Source: Niastella soli (GTDB lineage: Bacteria > Bacteroidota > Bacteroidia > Chitinophagales > Chitinophagaceae). Taken from it: a stretch of DNA of 64,000 nucleotides. Below the pieces are notes generated by a model. The model did not search any database, was not told where the DNA came from, and was given only the letters and a program-made list of their open reading frames with translations. Position numbers and translations under genes: made by a program. The stretch lies in the NCBI RefSeq assembly GCF_017742245.1, contig NZ_JAGHKO010000001.1, positions 2,323,061-2,387,060 on the forward strand. Direction: 5' to 3'. This document shows positions 37,423 to 44,856 of this stretch, piece by piece. Each line of letters begins with the position of its first letter. The stretch's first letter is position 1.

Positions 37423-37545
37423 ATGAATCAAAAACTAGTCGGTGTTAATTTGTCTGTCTTATTCAATGTTCAAATTATCTCCCTGCCAATCTGGATGAAC
37501 AGAGACTTACGAAGATTGGATCTGATTTTGTTGAAACGGTCATAA
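37423..37545 (+). pseudogene. Broken third copy of the beta-sandwich family
   Basis: The 40-codon frame starts MNQKLVGVNLSVLFNVQ, which lines up with the first strand of the two genes before it (VDINLSVSIVGRE). After this the similarity is lost and a TAA follows. The spacing to the previous gene matches that between copies 1 and 2, which supports a decayed tandem copy. Confidence 0.55.
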
Positions 37546-37630
37546 AATAGGTTTTATGAAGGATTAAGTGGAATCAATCTCCCTATGTTAACCTCCGGTA
37601 CGTTGGATGTTGTGTTGCTTACTAGTGCAA

Positions 37631-37665
37631 GCCCCGCTGTTAAATACACGCGGGGCATTTTTTTT
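37631..37665 (+). terminator. Rho-independent terminator
   Basis: GCCCCGC pairs with GCGGGGC across a 12-base loop, followed by A and eight T. It closes the unit of beta-sandwich genes. Confidence 0.92.
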
Positions 37666-37691
37666 CATGTGGCAACGTTCTGTAACAACCT

Positions 37692-37926
37692 AAATTTGAT
37701 GTACCCGACGACCCAGCAGAGGTGATCATTGATTTTAAAGAAAGCAGGATCACAGATATGAATGCCATTGAAGCATTGAACAAACTCACCGAGCGTTATC
37801 AAAAAGGAGGAAAGACATCACACCTTCTATTTAAGTCCCGATTACCGCGTATTGATAAAGAACGCCGAATCGGTTATAGATGTCAATGTAATGGAAGACC
37901 CGGAATACAAAGTGGCCTTAGATTAA
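37692..37926 (+). pseudogene. Remnant of a SulP-type permease: C-terminal STAS domain with frameshift
   Basis: The first frame reads KFDVPDDPAEVIIDFKESRI followed by TDMNAIEALNKLTERYQKGG, the start of a SulP STAS domain. Near 37830 the frame must shift to continue as LSPDYRVLIKNAESVIDVNV and end at the TAA 37924-37926. The membrane part of the permease is absent. This is therefore a 5'-deleted, frameshifted fossil, lying between two terminators. Confidence 0.75.
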
Positions 37927-37958
37927 ATTTAGAAGCAACGATTATAAGTATAAATCAG

Positions 37959-37989
37959 GCGGTTACACCTTCAGTGTAGCCGCTTTTTT
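37959..37989 (+). terminator. Rho-independent terminator after the SulP remnant
   Basis: GCGGTTACAC pairs with GTGTAGCCGC (one G-U) across CTTCA, followed by six T. Probably the original terminator of the lost permease gene. Confidence 0.88.
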
Positions 37990-38231
37990 ATTGTAGGCTC
38001 ATATGCAATCCTTAATGTATGTAAAATGGCCCTTTTACGAATATTGTCATTTTCTTTGTTGAAATTACCCAGTCAAATTTTCTATTACCTGTTAAGTACT
38101 GCGTTGAAGTTAGTTATTCTGTTTTATGTGAAAATGCCTCTTTATATGCAATAATAAGGCAACTTGTCTTGATGTTTTTCGGTATATTCAGTAAGGATCA
38201 AATAGTAATTATACCAAAAACTAAAAGTCAC

Positions 38232-41200
38232 ATGAGAAAAAAACTTCACGTTTTTTTACTGGCCATGCTATGCACACTGGTCAGTAAGTCACAGACCCTG
38301 AACCTCTCCGGCAGGGTGCTTGACGAAAACGGAGCCCCTATTCCATACGCTTCCGTTGTCATCAAAGGAAAAACAAAATTAGGTACTACATCAGACCCCG
38401 ATGGGAAATTCAGCATCGCTGCTTCAAAAGGAAATGTGTTGATAGTGTCCGCTGTCAATTATGCTTCCAGGGAAATAACAGTCGGGGCAGGAGGAGGGCC
38501 ATTAGAGATCAGGCTGCCTGCTGCTAAAGTTGATCTTTCTGAAGTAGTGGTGACCGCCATGGGTATCAAACGTAACGAAAAGGCAATAGGTTATGCCGTA
38601 TCGAAAGTTGATCCCAGTAACCTGGTCCAAAAATCTGAACCCAATATCCTGAACACATTGGCCGGAAAAGTACCGGGGGTGGATATACGCGCAGGTCAGG
38701 GCGCTCCGGGTGCCGCTTCGCGTATTCAAATACGCGGAGTATCTTCCTTTAGCGGTAGTGATCCGTTGATCATTGTAGATGGTGTTCCATACAGTAATCC
38801 ACTCATCAATACTTCCAACCCGTTTCAGGGTGGTGGTACCTACGGTTCCGGTTTAAATAACCTCGACCCTAATGATATTGAATCTATCAGTGTATTAAAA
38901 GGTGCTGCAGCGGCTTCGTTGTATGGTGCTCGTGGTGTCAATGGCGTTTTGCTCATCACCACTAAATCTGGCGCACCGAAAAAAGGTGCCAAATCATTGA
39001 ACGTAAGCTATCGCGGCGGATACAGTATTGAGAAGGTGGCTGACATCCCTGAATTTCAGAACCTTTATGGTGCTGGCGCCAACTTCAGAACGCAGGCTTC
39101 CAACGGTTCATGGGGCGCGAAATTCGGCAAAGGAGTTATTTATGATGCAAGTGGAAATGTAATTCGTCCGTCGTCATCTGGTATCGATTCCATTCCTGCC
39201 TCCACCTGGGCTACTATGTCAACTGCATACCCCGAACTCTTTCCCAATGGCATGATTGCTTATAGAGCTGTTCCCAATAACGTGTCTTCACTTTTCAATA
39301 CCGGCAACCTCATGGAACATTCCATTGGAATGAATGGCGGCGAAGGGAATTCGCTTTTCAATGTTACATTATCGCAGGTGAATCAAAATGGCTATATCTC
39401 CAATTCAAGTTACCGGAAAAGTAATGTGAGCGTGGGCGGACAAACAGCTGTTGGTAAACTGACCATTGGTGCCAACGCATCGTACGCCCGGTCGAAACAG
39501 GTAGGTGGTTTTATTGGGGCTGCGCAAAACTTTATATCGCAATGGGGCCGTACCTATACAATGGCCCGCAACTGGGATATCACCGGCTGGCCTTCCGAAA
39601 GCAAAACTGGTCAACAGATCGGTTTTAATGATGGACAGTATACCAATCCCGTATGGGGCGCCTATCACAATGTGATCACTTCTACTGAAGATCGGATAGT
39701 GGGCACCGTTCGCGCTTCTTATAAATTCAATAATTGGATACGAGTTGATTTTAATGCCGGCATAAATAACTATGCCCTTTACAGAGATCAAATAATCGAC
39801 AAGTCATCGTATGGCAGTGCCGATAATTCATTGGGCACCATCACTGAAGTGGTGAGCAGACAACAGGAGTTGCAAACAAAGCTCCTGGCAATCATAAGTC
39901 CGAAGTTGTCTAAAAACTGGAGCCTGGATATTAACCTGGGTAACGAGATAAATGAAAGGAACACCCGGCATCAACAGGTATATGGTGTTGATTTTGTGAT
40001 CCCCGGTCTGTATAATTTGAATAATACCCGCCGCCAGAGTTTTAGCACAGGTGGTGATGCCAGAACAAAAAGAAGATTGGTTGGTGTCTTTGCTGATGCC
40101 ACATTGGGCTATAAGAGCTTTGCATTCCTTAATGTTACAGGCAGAACTGATCTTACATCTACGCTGCCTTATAAAAACGCCACCTATTTTTATCCCGGTA
40201 TTTCCGGTTCTGTCGTTTGGTCAGAAGCACTCAACCTTAAATCGAGCTGGTTCGATTATGGGAAGATCCGGGCAGGCTATGCCCGTGTGGGTAACGACGC
40301 AGACCCTCATATGGAACCTATATTCAATCTGAATGCTGCTGGCTTCCTTGGTCAGCCATTTGCAACAAGAGGAAGTAACAGCTATGATCCTAATCTGACG
40401 CCTGAGTTTGCCAAGGAATTTGAAGTGGGTTCTCAGCTTAGGTTCTTCAATCAACGCGTAGGCCTGGAAGTAACCTGGTATGATAAAAGATCTACTGGTC
40501 TGATCTATGCGATCAGTCTTCCTCAAACAACAGGGTATAGTAATTATTATACAAACCTGGGTGAGATCCGTAATACTGGTTGGGAAATAGGGCTCGATGT
40601 AAGTCCGGTCTCGACCAGCAATTTCCGCTGGGATATACACGGTGTTTATACCCAGAATAAGAATACCGTTGAAAAGTTAATAGAGGGACTTACTCGCAGT
40701 CAACTGGGCGGGTATAACTGGATAGAAGCAGGAATGCCTTATGGTTATCTGCGCGGTTCACACTCAGCCCGTTCAGAAGATGGTCAGTTGCTGATCAACA
40801 CCAATTCCGGGATGCCTTACCTCGATCCCAACGATGGCATGGTGGGCGATCCAAATGCCAAATTTAAAATGGGTATTACCAACACGCTTTCTTATAAAGG
40901 GTTTACGTTTAATGTGCTTTTCGATATGACCCAAGGGGGGGATTTTTACTCTGAAACTATCAGCAGTATGTTGGGAAGAGGTGTTACAAGGGATACAGAA
41001 AAAAGAGAGAAAAATGCGGTGATCACCGGTGTTTACGGTGATCCTACCCCGGTAGTAGGCGCAGATGGATTGAATCACTATGTGCCCTTATTGGTGAATG
41101 GTAAAACAGTTCCCAATCAAACAAGGGTTACTACCAACGATTTGTTCTTTACCGCAGGCACGGGTGCCAGCTTTGCCACCAATGGCGCTTTTGAATATGC

Positions 41201-41465
41201 GGTCTTCGATGGTACGGTGTATCGGATACGGGAAATAAGTTTAGGTTACAGTTTGCCTGCCAAATGGGTAAGTCCGCTCAAATTAACTGGTATTACTTTA
41301 TCTGTTAACGGTCGTAATCTTTGGTACCTGGCGCCTAATATCCCTAAGTATACGCATTTCGACCCGGATATCAACTCCGTGATAGGAGCCAGCACGCAAG
41401 GTGTTGAAACGGGTGGGGCCCCCAGCACTAAAAGATTTGGAGTTAACCTGAACGTCACTTTCTAA
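38232..41465 (+). CDS. SusC/RagA-family TonB-dependent transporter (no STN domain)
   Basis: About 1077 aa from the ATG at 38232; the 21 extra residues of the frame starting at 38169 are not signal-like. Signal LHVFLLAMLCTLVSKSQ is followed at once by a CarboxypepD_reg domain (LSGRVLDENGAPIPYASVVI), the SusC motif SEVVVTAMGIKRNEKAIGYA, the plug (VPGVDIRAGQ, IIVDGVPY, VLKGAAAASLYG, GVNGVLLITTK) and a barrel ending GVNLNVTF. Unlike the transporter at 1192 it has no STN domain, so it does not signal to a FecR, and none is present. SusD follows after 12 bases. Substrate unknown; no glycoside hydrolase is adjacent. Confidence 0.97.
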   Translation: MRKKLHVFLLAMLCTLVSKSQTLNLSGRVLDENGAPIPYASVVIKGKTKLGTTSDPDGKFSIAASKGNVLIVSAVNYASREITVGAGGGPLEIRLPAAKVDLSEVVVTAMGIKRNEKAIGYAVSKVDPSNLVQKSEPNILNTLAGKVPGVDIRAGQGAPGAASRIQIRGVSSFSGSDPLIIVDGVPYSNPLINTSNPFQGGGTYGSGLNNLDPNDIESISVLKGAAAASLYGARGVNGVLLITTKSGAPKKGAKSLNVSYRGGYSIEKVADIPEFQNLYGAGANFRTQASNGSWGAKFGKGVIYDASGNVIRPSSSGIDSIPASTWATMSTAYPELFPNGMIAYRAVPNNVSSLFNTGNLMEHSIGMNGGEGNSLFNVTLSQVNQNGYISNSSYRKSNVSVGGQTAVGKLTIGANASYARSKQVGGFIGAAQNFISQWGRTYTMARNWDITGWPSESKTGQQIGFNDGQYTNPVWGAYHNVITSTEDRIVGTVRASYKFNNWIRVDFNAGINNYALYRDQIIDKSSYGSADNSLGTITEVVSRQQELQTKLLAIISPKLSKNWSLDINLGNEINERNTRHQQVYGVDFVIPGLYNLNNTRRQSFSTGGDARTKRRLVGVFADATLGYKSFAFLNVTGRTDLTSTLPYKNATYFYPGISGSVVWSEALNLKSSWFDYGKIRAGYARVGNDADPHMEPIFNLNAAGFLGQPFATRGSNSYDPNLTPEFAKEFEVGSQLRFFNQRVGLEVTWYDKRSTGLIYAISLPQTTGYSNYYTNLGEIRNTGWEIGLDVSPVSTSNFRWDIHGVYTQNKNTVEKLIEGLTRSQLGGYNWIEAGMPYGYLRGSHSARSEDGQLLINTNSGMPYLDPNDGMVGDPNAKFKMGITNTLSYKGFTFNVLFDMTQGGDFYSETISSMLGRGVTRDTEKREKNAVITGVYGDPTPVVGADGLNHYVPLLVNGKTVPNQTRVTTNDLFFTAGTGASFATNGAFEYAVFDGTVYRIREISLGYSLPAKWVSPLKLTGITLSVNGRNLWYLAPNIPKYTHFDPDINSVIGASTQGVETGGAPSTKRFGVNLNVTF

Positions 41466-41477
41466 TCATACCGCAAT

Positions 41478-43160
41478 ATGTCAATTATGAGAAGAAAATA
41501 TTTTATATACGCATTTATAGCCTTACTGATTGTGATCGGAACTGGCTGTAAGAAATTTCTGGATGTAAATAAGAACGTAAACAGCCCTACGCCGGCATCA
41601 GTAAATCTATCGCTGGTATTGAGTGCTGCTGAGCGTAATATTTCAAACAACGTGGCCCTCGGTTCAACCCTGGGTAATAACCTGGCATTGTATACACACC
41701 AGATCACTGGGCGTATAGCAGCAGACAGATATAATGCCGCTGCATCAAACTGGAATGAGCTATATGCTGCTATTTCCAACCTGAATGTGATCATTAAACG
41801 GGCGCCTGCCGAAAGCCGGTTTGTGTACGCAGGTATCGCGAAAATACTGAAAGCACATACCGTGAGCTTACTGGTTGATATTTGGGGTGATGTTCCCTAT
41901 TCAGAATACGATCGGTTTGATGAAGGTATTTTACAACCCAAATTCGATAAGGGGTCTGAGATCTATCCGCAATTGATCGCTTTGTTGGATGAAGCAATTG
42001 GCGATATCAATAACCCCGCAACTAACACTTCCAAACCCGGTGCTGACGATTATATTTATAAAGGAAATACAGCCAACTGGATAAAAGCTGCCAATACCAT
42101 AAAGCTGAAATTATATACACAGGTAAGGCTGGTGCAGGATGTTAAATCGCAGGTAGCTGATTTGCTGTCAAAGCCTGCTTCACTTATCAATAACGAGAGT
42201 GAAAGCTTTATGATGCCCTATGGGCCAATCGTCACTACTGATGACCGGCATCCGGCATATGGCGATTATACAGCCACGCAACGGGGCGGACAGCTATTTA
42301 GTCCCTGGTTGTACGAGATGATGAAGGGAAGAAACCCGGATATCTTAACGGGGTTGGCTGACCCAAGATTACCGTATTATATCTATAACCAGAAATCAGC
42401 GCCCGGCGGCTCGAACCCTACACCGGAAAACTGTACTGAGTTCCGGGATGGTGGTTTTATTTCCATTCTGTTTGGTTCCAACGGCCCCTGTCGGGATGGA
42501 TCAAATAGCCAGACTTACTCACTCCTGGGCATTTATCCTGCAGGCGGACGTTTCAATGACAGTGCCGCCAAAAGCGTAAACTCACTTGGTAACCAAAATG
42601 CAGGAACAGGTGCAAGACCACATGAGTTTATAACTTATACAGATCGCTTATACCTGGAAGCGGAGTTGATGCAGGCTGGAGTTGTTTCCGGCAATGCAAG
42701 AGATGTATTCAGCAAAGCACTGGATGCCACGTTTACACATGTAGATAATGTGGTGGCTAATTATGTAAAACCAGGATCAGCAGGGGCAGCGCAAACTGTT
42801 CCCGCAATTGCGACATTAGCGGCTACTAAAGCATATAAAGATGGAGTGCTTGCAGCATATGATGCCGGAAGCGATGCAAAGAAGATGGAGTATATTATGA
42901 CCGAGAAATGGATCAACCGGATAGAGAACCCAATAGATAATTATACTGATTACCGGCGAACAAAATATCCGGTGTTGTTTGCTCCCGCGCCTGAGGGATT
43001 AGTTACCAACGTGACCGGTCCGGATGGGAAAGTAACACCCGTATCAAACGACAGAAAGTATCCCTGGAGTTTACCATTTAGTACGGGTGAAATTGGATTG
43101 AACAAAAACGCTCCGCCACAAAAGGTAGCAGAATTGTATAAGGTATTCTGGCAACCATAA
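41478..43160 (+). CDS. SusD-like outer-membrane lipoprotein (SusD_2 type)
   Basis: 560 aa (557 from the ATG at 41487). Lipobox LIVIGTGC, then KKFLDVNKNVNSPTPASVNL, the start typical of the SusD-and-RagB_2 group. Helical repeats (WNELYAAISNLNVIIKRAPA, YAGIAKILKAHTVSLLVDIW, GDVPYSEYDRFDE) and KKMEYIMTEKWINRIENPID with YRRTKYPVLFAP complete the fold. It binds the ligand and caps the SusC barrel encoded immediately upstream. Confidence 0.95.
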   Translation: MSIMRRKYFIYAFIALLIVIGTGCKKFLDVNKNVNSPTPASVNLSLVLSAAERNISNNVALGSTLGNNLALYTHQITGRIAADRYNAAASNWNELYAAISNLNVIIKRAPAESRFVYAGIAKILKAHTVSLLVDIWGDVPYSEYDRFDEGILQPKFDKGSEIYPQLIALLDEAIGDINNPATNTSKPGADDYIYKGNTANWIKAANTIKLKLYTQVRLVQDVKSQVADLLSKPASLINNESESFMMPYGPIVTTDDRHPAYGDYTATQRGGQLFSPWLYEMMKGRNPDILTGLADPRLPYYIYNQKSAPGGSNPTPENCTEFRDGGFISILFGSNGPCRDGSNSQTYSLLGIYPAGGRFNDSAAKSVNSLGNQNAGTGARPHEFITYTDRLYLEAELMQAGVVSGNARDVFSKALDATFTHVDNVVANYVKPGSAGAAQTVPAIATLAATKAYKDGVLAAYDAGSDAKKMEYIMTEKWINRIENPIDNYTDYRRTKYPVLFAPAPEGLVTNVTGPDGKVTPVSNDRKYPWSLPFSTGEIGLNKNAPPQKVAELYKVFWQP

Positions 43161-43185
43161 TCGATCACTTACAAATTAATCAAAC

Positions 43186-43689
43186 ATGAAACGTTTAATA
43201 ATATTAGTATTCATTGTTACATTCCTCAGCTGTTCCAAAGATGATGGGGCTATTCCGGATAGAGTGAACATAGAAGATGTACCGGTAATTACAACCAACT
43301 TGGAATCAGGTGGAACTACTGCAACCATTGCGTTCAACAACCAGGGTGCATTTGAAGGAAAGATCAAAGTTGCATTGTATTTCACAGATGCAATCGCGCC
43401 CGCCAAAGTTGATATTGTAGTACGGAAGAATGGGGTCGCATCTAGTGTAAAGTTGTATAAAGCAGATGTGTCATCCTTACCAGCAAACTATAGCATAAAA
43501 GCAGCTGACCTGGCAACGCTCTTTGAAAAGCCATTGGCGGTAAATGATACCTACGATTTTGCACCGGATATTTATGTGGGTAATAAAAAATATGATGCGT
43601 TCCCACTAACAGGTGCAGGTAATGGATCGGGCGTACAGGGGATGAGCGCGGTAGGGTTTGGTGAATATGTGCGGTTTACAGTTAAGTAG
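43186..43689 (+). CDS. Small surface lipoprotein of the second SusCD operon
   Basis: 167 aa. Lipobox VTFLSC (Cys16). The remainder is beta-rich, with TTATIAFNNQGAFEGKIKVA and KVDIVVRKNGVASSVKLYKA and a DTYDFAPDIYVGNKKYDAF segment. It lies 25 bases after SusD, the usual place for an accessory surface-binding protein (SusE-like position). No named family recognised. Confidence 0.75.
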   Translation: MKRLIILVFIVTFLSCSKDDGAIPDRVNIEDVPVITTNLESGGTTATIAFNNQGAFEGKIKVALYFTDAIAPAKVDIVVRKNGVASSVKLYKADVSSLPANYSIKAADLATLFEKPLAVNDTYDFAPDIYVGNKKYDAFPLTGAGNGSGVQGMSAVGFGEYVRFTVK

Positions 43690-43696
43690 AATGGCT

Positions 43697-43861
43697 GACC
43701 TGTAAGGTTCGCCTTGGAGTCTTCAAATATTCAGTGGGTTTAAGCGACCCTGACAGGTCAGATGCATGAGACCTGTGATTTGCCTCATTTTAATCATGTG
43801 ACCTGTCAGGTGCAAGGCAACTCGATACTATTGCAGGCTCGAATGATGCACCTTACAGGTC
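43697..43861. repeat. REP-like GACCTGTAAGGT repeats just left of the tail element
   Basis: Outer arms GACCTGTAAGGT (43697) and ACCTTACAGGTC (ending 43861) are inverted copies. Internal CTGACAGGTC, GACCTGT and GACCTGTCAGGT copies make two or more nested hairpins. The same family is at 14586-14740 and at 63430-63646, the latter just beyond the other end of the element. Confidence 0.8.
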
Positions 43862-43974
43862 ACTTTTACTTTATAACCCTCGTAAAACGACACGCATAAA
43901 TATCCAACTCCCTAAAAAAGCCTGGAAACCCACACGGGTAAAGTGTTATGTCCGATAAAGATTACTATTGACAG

Positions 43975-43990
43975 GAAAAACGAAACGTTT
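43975..43990 (+). repeat. Possible left-end transposase site (partner at 63374-63389)
   Basis: GAAAAACGAAACGTTT; the inverted partner at 63374-63389 differs at one base. A related AAAACGACA word occurs at 43884 and AAAACGACATT at 44024. The assignment to MuA binding is inference, since both regions are AT-rich and chance matches are possible. Confidence 0.35.
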
Positions 43991-44119
43991 CCCAGCATTA
44001 TTCTTGCTGTATTCAATACTCACAAAACGACATTTTAAGGCTTCAATAAGCCTTGACAGCGATTTAAATGAAGTCATTTTATTGCTGCTTATCACTTAAA
44101 TGCATGCTTCGAAAAGTTA

Positions 44120-44155
44120 GGTTACCTCTCCGGTTACCTTTTAGGTTACTTCTTT
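44120..44155. promoter_or_regulatory. Three 12-base iterons (GGTTACYTYTYY)
   Basis: Direct repeats start at 44120, 44132 and 44144: GGTTACCTCTCC, GGTTACCTTTTA, GGTTACTTCTTT. Their regular spacing of about one helical turn is typical of cooperative protein binding. They lie in the control region left of the first element gene and could be operators or an internal activating sequence for the transposase. Confidence 0.6.
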
Positions 44156-44178
44156 TTTTTCGTTGAGTATATGTAGCT

Positions 44179-44262
44179 CAATATCGTTTAGTTAATGCTT
44201 GTTTTAAGGAATCCCCTCCTGGGAGGGGTAGGGGTGGGTTTTTACTCAACTAAACGACATTG
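44179..44262. promoter_or_regulatory. Inverted AAACGAyATTG sites flanking a CCCCTCC hairpin
   Basis: CAATATCGTTTAGTT (44179-44193) and AACTAAACGACATTG (44248-44262) are inverted with one mismatch. A CCCCTCCTGGGAGGGG palindrome lies between them. The right arm resembles CACAAAACGACATT at 44021. These could be binding sites for the element's transposase or repressor. The rest of 43864-44466 shows no gene. Confidence 0.5.
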
Positions 44263-44466
44263 ATATGCAGTTAACGAAATGTTAGCAAAGTAAGGTAAAC
44301 CATGTAGCGTGTAAAAGTGAAATTCGTATAGGCTGCATTGATATTCACATGCGACAATTGCCTTAAACGCAACAGGGGAGAGCCCTCTTCATAATTAATC
44401 ACAATGCATCCTTATCATCAACATACATTTTGACAGTGAGCAAGAGCCAAACTACACAAGTCATAT

Positions 44467-44499
44467 TTTGACATCGATAATCAATGCAGTATATATTTG
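44467..44499 (+). promoter_or_regulatory. Promoter of the early genes of the tail element
   Basis: TTTG (44467-44470), 21 bases, TATATTTG (44492-44499), an exact match to the Bacteroidota consensus TTTG-N19..21-TAnnTTTG, 36 bases before the ATG of the first element gene. A second ATTTTGACA word lies about 40 bases upstream and might bind a regulator. Confidence 0.7.
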
Positions 44500-44535
44500 C
44501 TGTATCGAAAAACGAGACAAACGAAAGGGCTAAAT

Positions 44536-44757
44536 ATGCAACAGAAAAAAGAAGCAGTGCTGCGAAGACGCGATGTAGCCACACTGGTAGCCAGTATTCA
44601 TGGAGTAACCGCAGATCATGTAAGGAAAGTAATTCGTGGTGACAGAGAAAATGATCAAATTCTCGCCACCTGTAGGCAGATCATCGAAAATGACAACTTA
44701 TTATTACAGGCAGTTAAGAACATTGTACCCTTTGATCAAGTCGACCTCCAATCATAA
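44536..44757 (+). CDS. Small helix-turn-helix regulator of the tail element
   Basis: 73 aa from the ATG at 44536; the frame from 44497 overlaps the promoter and is rejected. Charged, helical sequence: RRRDVATLVASIHGVTADHV followed by RKVIRGDRENDQILATCRQI, a DNA-binding fold in which VTADHVRKVIRG is the probable recognition helix. Position in front of the transposase matches Ner- or c-type regulators of Mu-like elements. It likely controls the early operon. Family not named with certainty. Confidence 0.6.
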   Translation: MQQKKEAVLRRRDVATLVASIHGVTADHVRKVIRGDRENDQILATCRQIIENDNLLLQAVKNIVPFDQVDLQS

Positions 44758-44856
44758 CAGGTAAAAGGACTGGTATCTTCTTTCCAACAGGTTACCGCTT
44801 GTGCTTATCGATCCTTCCATCAGGATCCCATTGCTGACCACGTAAACCGTTGACAG

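Noticed and set aside
44399-44584. Minus-strand ORF at the left end of the element, a possible divergent repressor
   Set aside because: It is hydrophobic with no DNA-binding motif, and overlaps the promoter and the start of the regulator on the other strand.
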